Shown here in pieces: positions 17,558 to 26,301 of a stretch of DNA of 57,677 bases (within the stretch, counting starts at the first letter, position 1; every line of letters begins with the position of its first letter). Source of the DNA: an uncultured Cytophagales bacterium. Lineage in GTDB: Bacteria > Bacteroidota > Bacteroidia > Cytophagales > Bernardetiaceae. Location of the stretch: contig CAKZOK010000065.1 in NCBI GenBank assembly GCA_937136415.1, positions 1 through 57,677 of the forward strand. Direction: 5' to 3'. A model generated the notes under the pieces. It was not told the origin of the DNA, searched no databases, and worked only from the letters and a program-made list of their open reading frames with translations. The translations under genes were made by a program, and so were the position numbers.

Positions 17558-17603
17558 ATCCAAAAAACCTTCTCAATTATAAAATTAAGAAGGTTTTTTG
17601 GAT
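17558..17603. terminator. Bidirectional terminator
   Basis: ATCCAAAAAACCTTCT pairs with AAGAAGGTTTTTTGGAT across a short AT loop. A-tract on one side and T-tract on the other serve apaG and the S41 protease gene. Confidence 0.85.
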
Positions 17604-17620
17604 ACAAATTGAATTTCAAA

Positions 17621-19381
17621 TCATTCTTCTTTTAGATAATATTTTTTTAATTCTTCTGCTTTATGAAGGTTTTCTAAGGCTGCTTTTATTTCATTATCTT
17701 CTTGATTAATTACAGGATAAAAACCTTCATATTGCCATTCTAGTTTTGCCAAACTTGCTTTTATTTGATTCAAAATAAAACTTCTTGAAATTTGATATTC
17801 TGCATTATTCAATTCTACTTTTTGACTTTGGGCATACTTTAAAAAGTCATTTTCTAATTTTTCATCAATTTCAAAAGTAGAAATAAAGTCTTTTACTTGC
17901 ATTTCTTTAAACTTCTCTTTGTTGAGATTATAATAAGTACTTGTCCAATTTCTGACTATATTTTTCGAATATAATGAATCTATAAAAGGTGTAAAATAAG
18001 AAGTATCTCTAGCTATAAAAATATCAGGCATAATGCCTCCACTCCCATAAACAGTCCTGCCATGAAGTGTTTTATATTTTGTTTCTGTATTCATTTTTGA
18101 GCTATCAGCGTGATATAATTCGCCATTTGTGTAGCGTTCCATAATTTCCAAACTATAGTCAGTTGTGTCGCTATACGGTTTTTGAATGCTACGTCCACTT
18201 GGAGTATAATATCTAGAAATTGTCAGACGAAGCTCCGAATCATCACGCAATGTAATGGGTTTTTGTACTAATCCTTTTCCAAACGAACGCCTTCCTACAA
18301 TCAAAGCTCTATCATTATCTTGCAGCGCACCAGCCACAATTTCAGAAGCCGAAGCACTTCCTTCATCTAACAAAACAACAACAGCTCCCTTTTCAAAATC
18401 TCCTTTTCGGTGAGCTTTTTCTTCACTATCAAAACGTTTTTGTTTTCCATCTGTATAAACAATCATTTCTTTTCCTGCCAAAAGCTCATCTACCATCTTG
18501 ACAGCCTGATCCATATATCCTCCTGGATTTCCACGCAAATCTAACACCAAATCTTCCATTCCATCACGCAAAAGTTTACTTAATTGAGTTTCAAACTCCT
18601 TAAAAGTATTCATACCAAAACGAGAAACTTTGATATATCCTGTTCTTGGTGTGAGCATATATCCCACTTCTACGGTGCTTGTCGGAATTGTTCCACGCTC
18701 TACTGTTAGAGTCAATTCTTTGTTTTGATAAGGTCTGAAAATGGTTAGCTTTACTTTCGAATTTTTCTTTCCACGCAATAAATCAAAAATCTTTCGATTA
18801 TCAATTTTTACATTTGCGACAGGAGTTTCATTTACTTTTATAATTCTATCTCCTGCCTCAATACCTGCTTTATCAGATGGGCTATTCGGAATAGGCATAA
18901 TTACTTGAATGGTATCTTCAAAAAGCACAAATTCCACTCCTATTCCTTCAAAATCTCCCTCCAGTTGAGCATTCATTATCTCTACATCTTTTGAGGGAAT
19001 ATAACTTGTATGTGGGTCAAGTTTTGAGAGCATTTCTTTAATGGCATGGTCTGTCATATCAGTTAGATTAACTGTATCGACATAATAATCTTCGATATAA
19101 GAAAGCACCTGACGCATTTTTTTGGCTTGGTCAGAAGCACTTTCTTCTGTTTTCAAATCTGTAAAACTAACCAAAGAACTAGAAAAAGAAGTATCATTTC
19201 CACCAAAAAAACGTGCGCCAAAAATCAACCCTACTCCCAAAGCAATCGCTGTAAAAATAGGTAATTTGATTTGAGCTGCCGAAATAGAGGTACTTGATTT
19301 AGTCTTTGCTTTGTTTTCATTTGGCGTACTACTTGTATAAATAAGACGTTCATTTGAAGATTCTGAATTATTTTCTGACAT
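17621..19381 (-). CDS. S41-family C-terminal processing protease
   Basis: This is a CtpA/Prc-type periplasmic serine protease anchored by one N-terminal membrane segment (residues about 37-60). A PDZ domain follows (residues about 135-225, GDFEGIGVEF, SDKAGIEAGDRI), then the catalytic domain. The Ser/Lys dyad is visible: GSASASEIVAGAL with Ser344, and RRSFGKG with Lys369, 25 residues apart as usual. DLVLDLRGNPGGYMDQAV is the conserved strand and loop before the active site. Length of 586 residues fits Bacteroidota members with a helical C-terminal extension. The substrate is not known. Confidence 0.93.
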   Translation of the reverse strand: MSENNSESSNERLIYTSSTPNENKAKTKSSTSISAAQIKLPIFTAIALGVGLIFGARFFGGNDTSFSSSLVSFTDLKTEESASDQAKKMRQVLSYIEDYYVDTVNLTDMTDHAIKEMLSKLDPHTSYIPSKDVEIMNAQLEGDFEGIGVEFVLFEDTIQVIMPIPNSPSDKAGIEAGDRIIKVNETPVANVKIDNRKIFDLLRGKKNSKVKLTIFRPYQNKELTLTVERGTIPTSTVEVGYMLTPRTGYIKVSRFGMNTFKEFETQLSKLLRDGMEDLVLDLRGNPGGYMDQAVKMVDELLAGKEMIVYTDGKQKRFDSEEKAHRKGDFEKGAVVVLLDEGSASASEIVAGALQDNDRALIVGRRSFGKGLVQKPITLRDDSELRLTISRYYTPSGRSIQKPYSDTTDYSLEIMERYTNGELYHADSSKMNTETKYKTLHGRTVYGSGGIMPDIFIARDTSYFTPFIDSLYSKNIVRNWTSTYYNLNKEKFKEMQVKDFISTFEIDEKLENDFLKYAQSQKVELNNAEYQISRSFILNQIKASLAKLEWQYEGFYPVINQEDNEIKAALENLHKAEELKKYYLKEE

Positions 19382-19783
19382 AAAATTAGACTATAAAAAA
19401 TGGAATAATTATAAATTATAATACACTGACTACAAATACTTTAGTGTGTTTTTTTTGATTTATCTGACATGTTTTTGAAAACTCTAATATTATAAAAATA
19501 ATATTCATAAAATCATTTTTTCTTTAATTAAAGTTAATCATCTTACTAAGATAACTCATATTTAATTGAAGTAAAGAGAATAAAAAGGCTTTTAATAAGA
19601 TTTAACGGATAATAAAAAATCATACAGACTAAAACTCATATAAATAATCTAAAAATAGAAAACCTTTAGAGCTAAAAAGCGTATATATGAAAAAATGTTG
19701 ATATGTTTGTGTAATTATTTTATTCAATCATTTTTCAACTCATTTTTTTGGCTTAATTTAAAACTCTCAATTTAATTAATATT
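19382..19783. other. Intergenic region between divergent protease and thioredoxin genes
   Basis: AT-rich, no reading frame or structure that I can support; it must contain both divergent promoters. Confidence 0.4.
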
Positions 19784-20095
19784 ATGGACGTTAAACCTTC
19801 ATTTCAAGACATTATTCAATCAAATACTCCTGTTTTAGTAGATTTTTATGCAGATTGGTGTGGACCTTGTCAAGCCATGACTCCTGTTATTACTGATTTT
19901 TCTTCTGAAATGGGAGAAAAGGTAAAAGTGATTAAGATAAATGTTGATACCAATCCTGCTGTTGCTTCTACTTTCAATGTGCGTGGGATTCCTACTTTTA
20001 TTGTTTTTAAGAATGGGGAGGCTGTTTCTCGTCAGTCGGGCATGATGCCACTTGCAGGGTTGCGTTCGATGGTAGACCCATATTTGGTAAAATAG
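19784..20095 (+). CDS. trxA: Thioredoxin
   Basis: A 103-residue cytoplasmic thioredoxin: one domain, with the redox motif WCGPC (Cys26, Cys29), the preceding VLVDFYAD strand and the cis-proline loop VRGIPTFIVFKNG. It reduces disulfides of client proteins using thioredoxin reductase. The start at 19784 gives the usual short N-terminus. No reductase gene is nearby. Confidence 0.96.
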   Translation: MDVKPSFQDIIQSNTPVLVDFYADWCGPCQAMTPVITDFSSEMGEKVKVIKINVDTNPAVASTFNVRGIPTFIVFKNGEAVSRQSGMMPLAGLRSMVDPYLVK

Positions 20096-20119
20096 TTTTT
20101 GAGTGACATTAAATTTTGA

Positions 20120-20200
20120 TGAGTGAAGTTGTTTAAGAAATGGTATTGTTTGTAAGAATAAATGCTCTTATTTGAAACATACGAAATAACTTCACTCATA
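20120..20200. repeat. Long inverted repeat after trxA
   Basis: ATGAGTGAAGTT at 20120 is the inverse of AACTTCACTCAT ending near 20200, with a partly self-complementary interior. It has no T-tract. It could end trxA transcription or be a decayed small element. Confidence 0.5.
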
Positions 20201-20231
20201 TCTACATTACCGACTCATTTTTTTGATATAA

Positions 20232-20801
20232 TTATTCAATCAAAATATCATAACTATCCAAAAGCCCTTTTATTCCATTGCTTGAAAATTTGGCTTTTTT
20301 AATTTTATTTTTGGCTAAGTTAATAGAATAATTACTTGCATTTCTAAAATCTGTTCCTTCCAAAATTGTATTTTCAAAGATAGCTCCTTGGAGTTCACAT
20401 GCTTGAAAACTTCTATTTTTAAGATTACTTTCTGTAAAATCCACTTCTTTTAGTGTAGAGTTTTTGAAAGTAGAATCTTTGAGATTTAATTGATAAAAGG
20501 ACGAAAAATCTAACAAAGAATCTTCAAAATGTAGAGAAAATAAAAATGGGTTGCAGTCTGAAAATTGAAGTCCCAAAAGTTTTGAATTTTTGAAAGATGT
20601 ATCTTGAAAAGATGTATTTCCTAATTTTGCACTACTCAAATCACAATTTTGAAAACTGCAATTAATAAATATAGAGTGTGATAAATTTGTATGAGAAAAA
20701 ATACAATTCAAAAAATGACATTCTTCATATTCAGCCTTTGGCAATTCATTTTTTGTAAAATCTACATTTTCAAACGTCTTTGATTCGATATAATTTGACA
20801 T
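20232..20801 (-). CDS. Pentapeptide-repeat protein
   Basis: Nearly all of the 189 residues fit A(D/N)LXX-type five-residue repeats (CHFLNCIFSHTNLSHSIF, FINCSFQNCDLSSAKLGNTS, LKEVDFTESNLKNRSFQA), which fold as a right-handed quadrilateral helix. The length and single domain resemble the Qnr/McbG branch, some of which protect DNA gyrase, but repeat sequence alone does not prove that role. A degenerate family A hairpin lies just upstream (20862-20892). Confidence 0.85.
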   Translation of the reverse strand: MSNYIESKTFENVDFTKNELPKAEYEECHFLNCIFSHTNLSHSIFINCSFQNCDLSSAKLGNTSFQDTSFKNSKLLGLQFSDCNPFLFSLHFEDSLLDFSSFYQLNLKDSTFKNSTLKEVDFTESNLKNRSFQACELQGAIFENTILEGTDFRNASNYSINLAKNKIKKAKFSSNGIKGLLDSYDILIE

Positions 20802-20861
20802 AACTATTTATATTTTAATAATTGAATTTTTGGTGGTCTTCGATAAAGTATGTTAGGTTGT

Positions 20862-20892
20862 TTAGTTGTTGGTATTGCTTCACTAAAATATC
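20862..20892 (+). repeat. Degenerate family A hairpin
   Basis: TTGTTGGTATTGCTTCACTAAAATATCAAAAA aligned by eye to the family A hairpin with several substitutions. It lies between the pentapeptide-repeat gene and the next gene. Confidence 0.45.
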
Positions 20893-20905
20893 AAAAATCG
20901 AATTT

Positions 20906-21514
20906 TCATTTCATTTTTAAAGGAAAACTATACGCCAAACGAATTGAAAAAACTGAATTTCGAACAGAATATCCAAATCTATCCAAAAAAACGCTATTTC
21001 TTCCCCAATAATGACGAAATTCTGCTGAAAACCATCGCCAACCTCCTGTTTCGTATCGAAAACCAAACCCCATAAGCCAACCTACATCAAAATCATGAGT
21101 TGCCCAACGTAAGTCAAAGTTAGGATTAGTATCGTATTTTGCTTGCCACAGATAGGCTGCCGAAACTGCTCCACTGACTTGATAGTGCCAATAATTTCCT
21201 TCAAAAATATATGAAAGAGAATATTGATTTTCTAAATAATGTAACTTCAAAGGCGTACTATTTGATTTTTTTTCTCCCATATTTCCTCCTATTTGATTAT
21301 ACAAAAATTGAGGACGAATGCGCCAATTATCTTTTAGTCTGATTTCTAAAAAACCTCCTGCACCATACGCCAAACGGCGCACATTTTCAAGATTTCGTAT
21401 CCTTGAATAATTTGCCTGTGAAAGAAAACCTGCTGATAAAATTTGAGCATTTACAGAATTTACAAATAAGAAAAAAAGCACTGATGAGATAATTAAAAGT
21501 ATATTTCTATTCAT
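20906..21514 (-). CDS. Outer-membrane beta-barrel-like protein of unknown function
   Basis: From the ATG at 21514 the protein starts with a signal peptide (MNRNILLIISSVLFFLFV, then NSVNAQ with likely cleavage after Ala). The remaining 180 residues are rich in alternating aromatic and polar residues (GGFLEIRLKDNWRIRPQFLY, FDVGWLMGFGFRYETGGWRW) and end in the strand FSIRLAYSFPLKMK. This fits a small 8-strand barrel of the PorT/OmpW-like type seen in Bacteroidota. No specific family is recognised. MITE copy 2 ends 28 bases upstream of the start codon, so the native upstream region has been displaced; the longer frame from 21556 would start inside the MITE and is rejected. Confidence 0.7.
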   Translation of the reverse strand: MNRNILLIISSVLFFLFVNSVNAQILSAGFLSQANYSRIRNLENVRRLAYGAGGFLEIRLKDNWRIRPQFLYNQIGGNMGEKKSNSTPLKLHYLENQYSLSYIFEGNYWHYQVSGAVSAAYLWQAKYDTNPNFDLRWATHDFDVGWLMGFGFRYETGGWRWFSAEFRHYWGRNSVFLDRFGYSVRNSVFSIRLAYSFPLKMK

Positions 21515-21541
21515 TTTTTTTGCGTTTAAAAAGTGTATTTT

Positions 21542-21662
21542 TAGAGTACTGGACACTAGATGTATTTGCTGTTCTGTGAGTCACAGAACAGGGAAAAACA
21601 CCGTTCGTTGGTGTTTTAGCGTAGCGACACCAACAACTTTTTAACTCATGTCCAGTACTCTA
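21542..21662. mobile_element. MITE family B, copy 2 (121 bp, 9-bp target duplication)
   Basis: Inverted copy of the element at 12409-12529: the same TAGAGTACTGGACA termini, the same two inner hairpins and equal length. It is flanked by perfect GTGTATTTT direct repeats (21533-21541 and 21663-21671). Two intact copies with different target duplications show that this is a transposed unit. Confidence 0.94.
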
Positions 21663-21738
21663 GTGTATTTTAATTCCCTTGTCTTTTTTTCGTCTTCCTC
21701 TGTGGTCAAAATATATTTAATTCATACTTCTAAGTTTA

Positions 21739-22455
21739 TTAAACAGCATACAAAACAAAAATTGTTGGTATTTTATGCAAATTTGGAATTTCTTTTTTCC
21801 ATTCTGCAACTGTTTTTGTTTTGATAAATTGGCTTTTAGAAGTAATATTTGATGCAACACAAAGACGAGTTTTGGGACTTAATACTTTTAAAATATCTTT
21901 CAATAAAGGGTTGTTGCGATAAGGAGTTTCCATAAAAATCTGCGAACGTTTTAGTTTTTTACTTTCCGTTTCTAGCTGCTTAATTTCATTTTTTCGTTTG
22001 TTGGCATCAATAGAAAGATAGCCATGAAAAGCAAAATTTTGCCCATTAAACCCTGAAGCCATCAAAGCAAGAACAATAGAAGAAGCTCCCACAAGAGGCA
22101 CAATTTCAATATTTTTTTTGTGAGCATACTCAACAGCCAATGCACCGGGGTCTGCAATTCCGGGGCAACCAGCCTCCGACATAATTCCTATTTTGGTTGG
22201 TTGGTTATTCTCATCTTTTATCGGAATTTGTTTGAAATAATTCTCTAATTCTGCCTTTGTTGTTTTTTTATCTAACTGAAAAAGCACCAAATCATCAATG
22301 ACCACTCCTAGTTTTAGGGCAGAAATAAAACGCCTCGCCGTTCTTAAATTTTCCACCAAAAAATATTTAGTTTGGCTAATAATCAATGATATTTCTTCTG
22401 AAAGACTGTTTTTATTTCCTTCTTCCAACCAAATTGGAATCAAATATATTTTCAT
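21739..22455 (-). CDS. RsmI-like SAM-dependent methyltransferase (tetrapyrrole methylase fold)
   Basis: The protein has the two-domain tetrapyrrole-methylase fold: an N-terminal strand MKIYLIPIWL, the SAM-site segment MSEAGCPGIADPGALAVEYA, and PLVGASSIVLALMASGFNGQ with FAFHGYL. METPYRNN occurs near residue 175. These match RsmI, which methylates the 2'-hydroxyl of C1402 in 16S rRNA. At 238 residues it is shorter than Escherichia coli RsmI (286), and it matches the short Bacteroidota form as I recall it. Some of these genomes carry two paralogues, so I leave the gene symbol empty. It faces away from the phosphate transporter operon. Confidence 0.82.
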   Translation of the reverse strand: MKIYLIPIWLEEGNKNSLSEEISLIISQTKYFLVENLRTARRFISALKLGVVIDDLVLFQLDKKTTKAELENYFKQIPIKDENNQPTKIGIMSEAGCPGIADPGALAVEYAHKKNIEIVPLVGASSIVLALMASGFNGQNFAFHGYLSIDANKRKNEIKQLETESKKLKRSQIFMETPYRNNPLLKDILKVLSPKTRLCVASNITSKSQFIKTKTVAEWKKEIPNLHKIPTIFVLYAV

Positions 22456-22560
22456 TTTGCGAATTAATTAATACTCTAAAATAAGTAAAATAACATAAAG
22501 ATAAACTAAACTTAACAAATCGTTCACTTGCTAAGTATCAAGAGTGGCTACATGAAACAC

Positions 22561-22568
22561 TAACTTTG
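22561..22568 (+). promoter_or_regulatory. Putative -7 element (TAACTTTG) of the phosphate transporter operon
   Basis: TAACTTTG matches the Bacteroidota TAnnTTTG consensus and lies about 60 bases before the start at 22629. No clear TTG element at the usual 19-21 base spacing was found. Confidence 0.35.
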
Positions 22569-22628
22569 CAGTTAGATACAGAATAGTCATTTTGAATAAT
22601 TTAGTAACAAAAAAATCTTTCGTTCGTC

Positions 22629-23834
22629 TTGAATTTACCCTCACATAATAACATTTCTATCAAAAATAAAACAAATCTGACAAAATTACTACTTCGTATT
22701 TTGTATGCAGTATTGATTGTTTGTTTGTTTTTGGTTTCGATAGATATGTTGATGAGTGCTTTTCGTTTGTTTGGGAAGGAAGTTGCTAACACTATTTTTT
22801 CGGTTTCGGCACACCCTTTTGTAGGGATTTTTGTGGGTCTTTTGATTACTGCTATTTTGCAGAGTAGCTCCACTGTTACGGCAATGGTTGTGGCAGCCGT
22901 TGCAGCAGGTACGCTCACTATCGAAACAGCTACTCCTATTATTATGGGAGCAAATGTAGGCACAACTATCACAAGTGCCATTGTTGCTTTAGGGCATATT
23001 TCGAAAAAGAAAGAACTTCGCAAAGGTTTTGCAGCAGCCAGCCTGCATGATTTTTTTAACCTTCTGACAGTTTTGATTCTCTTTCCTTTAGAATATTATA
23101 CTCATTTTTTGTCTAATCTTGCCAAATATGTAACCGAACTCCTTCCTTTTTCGGCTGCCTCTGGGAGTTTTATTCCACCTCTCATTTCTATTCCCTCTAA
23201 TTTTGTAGTGAATCAATTACATGATTATCCAATTTTGATTTTAGTTTTTTCTGTTTTGTGTTTGTTTTTGGCTATTCGTCTATTTGTTACTCTTTTGAAG
23301 GAACAAATGATAGGAAAACAAAGACAACAAATGCATGAGCTTTTCTTTGGAAGTATTTGGAAGTCTTTTGGTTGGGGTTTTATTACTACTGCAGCCATTC
23401 AATCTAGTTCTGTTACTACTTCTTTGGTTGTTCCTTTGGTAGCCACTCGGAAAGTTAATATTCAAAAAGCATTTCCTTTTATTGTTGGGGCAAATATTGG
23501 CACTACTTTAACAACCCTTTTGGCAGCTCTTTTTAAGTCAGAGGCAGCCATTACCATAGCATTTGTTCATATTTTATTTAATCTTATTGGTGCTTTAATT
23601 TTTCTAATTATTCCATTGATGAGGCAAATTCCGACTTTTCTTGCCCAACGTCTGGGAATAGCAGCAATGAAAAATCGTAGTACTGCTTTGGCTTATTTGT
23701 TAGTTGTTTTTTTTGTTCTTCCTTTTGGCATGATTTATAGTTCCTTTCAAGATAATGGCTTAAATTTGCAGGAAATAAGCACAATAAACAACAAACAACA
23801 AGATTCTTCTTTCAATCAAAAAAAGAAAAAATAA
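22629..23834 (+). CDS. Na/Pi symporter family protein (NptA-like)
   Basis: This is an inner-membrane Na+-coupled phosphate transporter. Both inverted family repeats are present: QSSSTVTAMVVAA with GANVGTTITS, and QSSSVTTSLVVPL with GANIGTTLTTLL. About eight to ten hydrophobic segments are visible. The C-terminal PhoU-like domain of long homologues is absent (401 residues). The frame begins with TTG at 22629; no earlier ATG exists, and the first ATG in frame lies well inside the first membrane segment, so TTG is the likely start. It is followed after 33 bases by a PiT-like gene, suggesting a two-gene phosphate-uptake operon. Confidence 0.9.
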   Translation: MNLPSHNNISIKNKTNLTKLLLRILYAVLIVCLFLVSIDMLMSAFRLFGKEVANTIFSVSAHPFVGIFVGLLITAILQSSSTVTAMVVAAVAAGTLTIETATPIIMGANVGTTITSAIVALGHISKKKELRKGFAAASLHDFFNLLTVLILFPLEYYTHFLSNLAKYVTELLPFSAASGSFIPPLISIPSNFVVNQLHDYPILILVFSVLCLFLAIRLFVTLLKEQMIGKQRQQMHELFFGSIWKSFGWGFITTAAIQSSSVTTSLVVPLVATRKVNIQKAFPFIVGANIGTTLTTLLAALFKSEAAITIAFVHILFNLIGALIFLIIPLMRQIPTFLAQRLGIAAMKNRSTALAYLLVVFFVLPFGMIYSSFQDNGLNLQEISTINNKQQDSSFNQKKKK

Positions 23835-23867
23835 TAATTAATCATTTAACGAAACAAATAAAGAAAA

Positions 23868-24935
23868 ATGGATTTTCACGTCATATTTATGATTTTGGGT
23901 TTTAGTTTTGCTGCTTATTCGGTGGTAGGCAACGATGTAATCCAAACCTTAGGTACATTCATAAGCTCCAATGGAAAAACGCCTTGGTACTTGCTTTGGG
24001 CTTACACAGGTTTTATTTTGATAAGTGTTCTTTTTTATGGTTGGTATTCTGGGCAAGGTGTGGCGTATGGAAGGCTCAACAAAATTCCTTTTCCTGAAAT
24101 GTTACAATGGTGGCATGTTTTGCCTCCTTTAGTATTATTGATTATTACTCGCTTTGGAATCCCTGTCAGTACTACTTTTTTGGTCTTGAGTGTTTTTGCA
24201 ACCAAAAATATTACAAGCATGGTTACCAAATCTGCTTTAGGATATTTGGTTGCCTTTGGTGCTGCTGCTTTTATCTATTATGTGATAAGTCGTTTTTTTG
24301 AAGAAAATTTTATTAAAAAAGAAATAAAAAAGAATGAAAAACGCATTTGGACAGTATTGCAATGGGCTTCGACAGGCTTTCTATGGTCGCAATGGTTGAT
24401 TCAAGATTTGGCAAATATTTATGTTTACCTGCCTCGTGGCAAAGAGCTTTCTTCTACTGCTTTTATAGCATCAATGGTCGTCTTGGTAGCTTTGTTGGGT
24501 TATATTTTTTATAGCCGTGGTGGAAAAATTCAGAAAATTGTTACTACAAAAACTAATACTGCTGACATTCGTTCGGCAACTATTATTGACCTCATTTATG
24601 GCATTGTATTATTTGTTTTTAAAGAAGTAAATGATATTCCGATGAGTACAACTTGGGTTTTTGTAGGGCTTTTGGCTGGGCGTGAACTAATGATAAACCT
24701 ACAAATTAATATGGAAGCAGCCTTCAAAACTCGTCTAAAAAATGAAAAGAAAAAAGCCAAACGAAAAGGAACATGGGTAGAAGAAGAGCAAATAAATCCT
24801 ATCAATCACCCTCTTTATCCACGATATTCGAATACAATGGAGATTCTCAAAATGATAGGCTCTGATTTGTTAAAAGTATTTGCTGGTTTGGTAGTCAGTT
24901 TGATTTTAGTTTTGATAATTAGTTTGGTAAGATAA
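23868..24935 (+). CDS. PiT-family inorganic phosphate transporter-like membrane protein
   Basis: This is a polytopic protein of 355 residues. It carries two PiT-type signatures, SVVGNDVIQTLGTFISSNGK near the N-terminus (GND in place of the common GANDVAN) and IPMSTTWVFVGLLAGRE in the second half. Another inverted-repeat half-motif is FGIPVSTTFLVLSVFA. It is the Bacteroidota-type variant of the family; phosphate as substrate is supported mainly by the upstream NptA-like gene, with which it is probably cotranscribed. The C-terminal segment LKVFAGLVVSLILVLIISLV is one more membrane helix. Confidence 0.82.
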   Translation: MDFHVIFMILGFSFAAYSVVGNDVIQTLGTFISSNGKTPWYLLWAYTGFILISVLFYGWYSGQGVAYGRLNKIPFPEMLQWWHVLPPLVLLIITRFGIPVSTTFLVLSVFATKNITSMVTKSALGYLVAFGAAAFIYYVISRFFEENFIKKEIKKNEKRIWTVLQWASTGFLWSQWLIQDLANIYVYLPRGKELSSTAFIASMVVLVALLGYIFYSRGGKIQKIVTTKTNTADIRSATIIDLIYGIVLFVFKEVNDIPMSTTWVFVGLLAGRELMINLQINMEAAFKTRLKNEKKKAKRKGTWVEEEQINPINHPLYPRYSNTMEILKMIGSDLLKVFAGLVVSLILVLIISLVR

Positions 24936-25335
24936 ATTCAACATAATTATTAATAAAAAAACATAAGTGGTTAGGCTTAATTATTTATACCCAAAAATGT
25001 ATCTTGTCTAAGTTTGTACCTTTAGTCTGACAGACCTTCAGTACAGAGCAATTTAAAATATAAGATTTGGTATATTTAATTTTGCATCTTTACTTACTAC
25101 TAATCATTTTGGTTTTTGTCCTCTCCCAGCTCCTTCGCAAGGAGGGGAAAAATTACAGCTATTTGCTATTTTTGAAGCAAAATTAGTAAAATAAAAAACC
25201 TTCATTAATCTATTTTTATAGAAAAATGAAGGTTTTTTATTTTGCCGAAATAAATCGGATTTTGAAAAAGAATACTTTTTCTGATTTGCCCTGTTTAGAA
25301 ATATTGATATTCAATATAATTAGATTCGTAATTCC
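24936..25335. other. Intergenic region between convergent genes
   Basis: It holds one terminator (25192-25241) and a short hairpin CTCC-TTCGCAA-GGAG near 25130. No gene is supported. Confidence 0.45.
25192..25241. terminator. Terminator between PiT-like and response-regulator genes
   Basis: AAAAAACCTTCATT pairs with AATGAAGGTTTTTT across a 20-base AT loop with A and T tracts on either side, so it can act in both directions. Confidence 0.8.
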
Positions 25336-25713
25336 TTATTTATCTAAATAAGAAGAAAGTTTTTCTACCAAATCATCAAAATTTACAGGCTTTTGCATAT
25401 AATCATTAATTCCTACAGCATTAAAATCTGATGCTGTATAATTACGAGCATTTCCAGTAATTGCAATAATTGGAATTTTAGATTTTTTAGGGTCGCTCAT
25501 AGAACGAATTTTTTTAGCACATTCCATTCCGTCCATTTTTGGCATATTGATGTCCATTAATATTGCATCAAAATCTTCCATTGCCATTGCTTCCAATACT
25601 TGCAAGCCATCTTTTGCTGTTTCGATTTCATAATTTTGAAACTGTAATACTTTGCGAGTAATATTTTGGATTACAGAACTGTCTTCTGCAATAAGTATTT
25701 TTTTAGAACCCAT
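25336..25713 (-). CDS. Single-domain response regulator (CheY-like)
   Basis: The 125-residue receiver domain has no output domain. The acidic pair includes Asp11, the phospho-acceptor is Asp54 in ILMDINMPKMDG, the switch residues are Thr86 (IIAITGN) and Lys108 (MQKPVNF). Such proteins work through protein contacts or as phosphorelay intermediates. The cognate kinase is not in the window. Confidence 0.93.
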   Translation of the reverse strand: MGSKKILIAEDSSVIQNITRKVLQFQNYEIETAKDGLQVLEAMAMEDFDAILMDINMPKMDGMECAKKIRSMSDPKKSKIPIIAITGNARNYTASDFNAVGINDYMQKPVNFDDLVEKLSSYLDK

Positions 25714-25982
25714 AGTTAAATATATTCAATGATAAAATGGTAAATGAAAATTAGAAAATAATATAATAATTAATTGGAAGGTAATCAAATACCATACTAA
25801 TTAAATTTAATTACTTTCTTTAATCTCTTATTATAATTGTATTTTTTTACGTTTTTTTTTTAAAATAAATCAATAATTGATTTATTTGCTTTCAAAACTA
25901 CACTACTTTTAGCAAAATGCAAAATTTTTTATCTCTTTTTTTAAGTAAATAAGGATATATAAGGCATTTTTTGAAAAAAATC
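25714..25982. other. Intergenic region upstream of the response regulator
   Basis: AT-rich; apart from the expected promoter for the minus-strand regulator I see nothing in it. Confidence 0.35.
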
Positions 25983-26060
25983 TTATTTATAAATAACAAT
26001 GCCTACTTCTTTTGAATTTTGTACTTCTTGTAGTCTAAACTCTTGATAGATTCTAAATAA
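25983..26060 (-). pseudogene. Third, partial copy of the dnaG C-terminal tail
   Basis: On the minus strand this reads LFRIYQEFRLQEVQNSKEVGIVIYK and a stop. It aligns with the true DnaG end (LLNIYQGLKTQEIEISNELG, then IVIQGYSL) over about 25 residues and begins right after an in-frame stop. It has no start codon. Similarity was judged by eye but keeps the IYQ, QE, S-KE and GIVI positions. Confidence 0.6.
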
Positions 26061-26129
26061 TTACGAATTAAAAATTATGAATTGTTCGTATGAATTATTA
26101 AGAAAAAATGTAATATCAGTAATTTGTAT

Positions 26130-26301
26130 TTAAGTTCTATATCCTTGTATAATTACTCCTAATTCCTTAGAAATTATCATTTCTTGCTTTTTCAATTCCA
26201 TATAAATAAGCATCAATTTATCAATTTCTTCTCTGTTGTTATTTGTCAATTTAATTCTTCTTTCGTTTTCCTTTAAAATACCTTTCAAAAAAACTCTTTT
26301 T
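26130..26301 (-). pseudogene. Second copy of the dnaG C-terminal tail
   Basis: Immediately after the dnaG stop codon, in another frame, the minus strand reads VKRVFLKGILKENERRIKL, NNNREEIDKLMLIYMELKKQ, then EMIISKELGVIIQGYRT and a stop. This matches the last 57 residues of DnaG (LKRVYSKGLLYENLREIKRS through ISNELGIVIQGYSL) with no large gaps. It is a diverged tandem duplication of the 3' end of dnaG. The open frame has no start codon of its own. Confidence 0.8.

Noticed and set aside
22601..23023. 140-codon minus-strand frame opposite the Na/Pi symporter
   Set aside because: Antisense shadow of conserved membrane segments (Thr/Ala/Val-rich).
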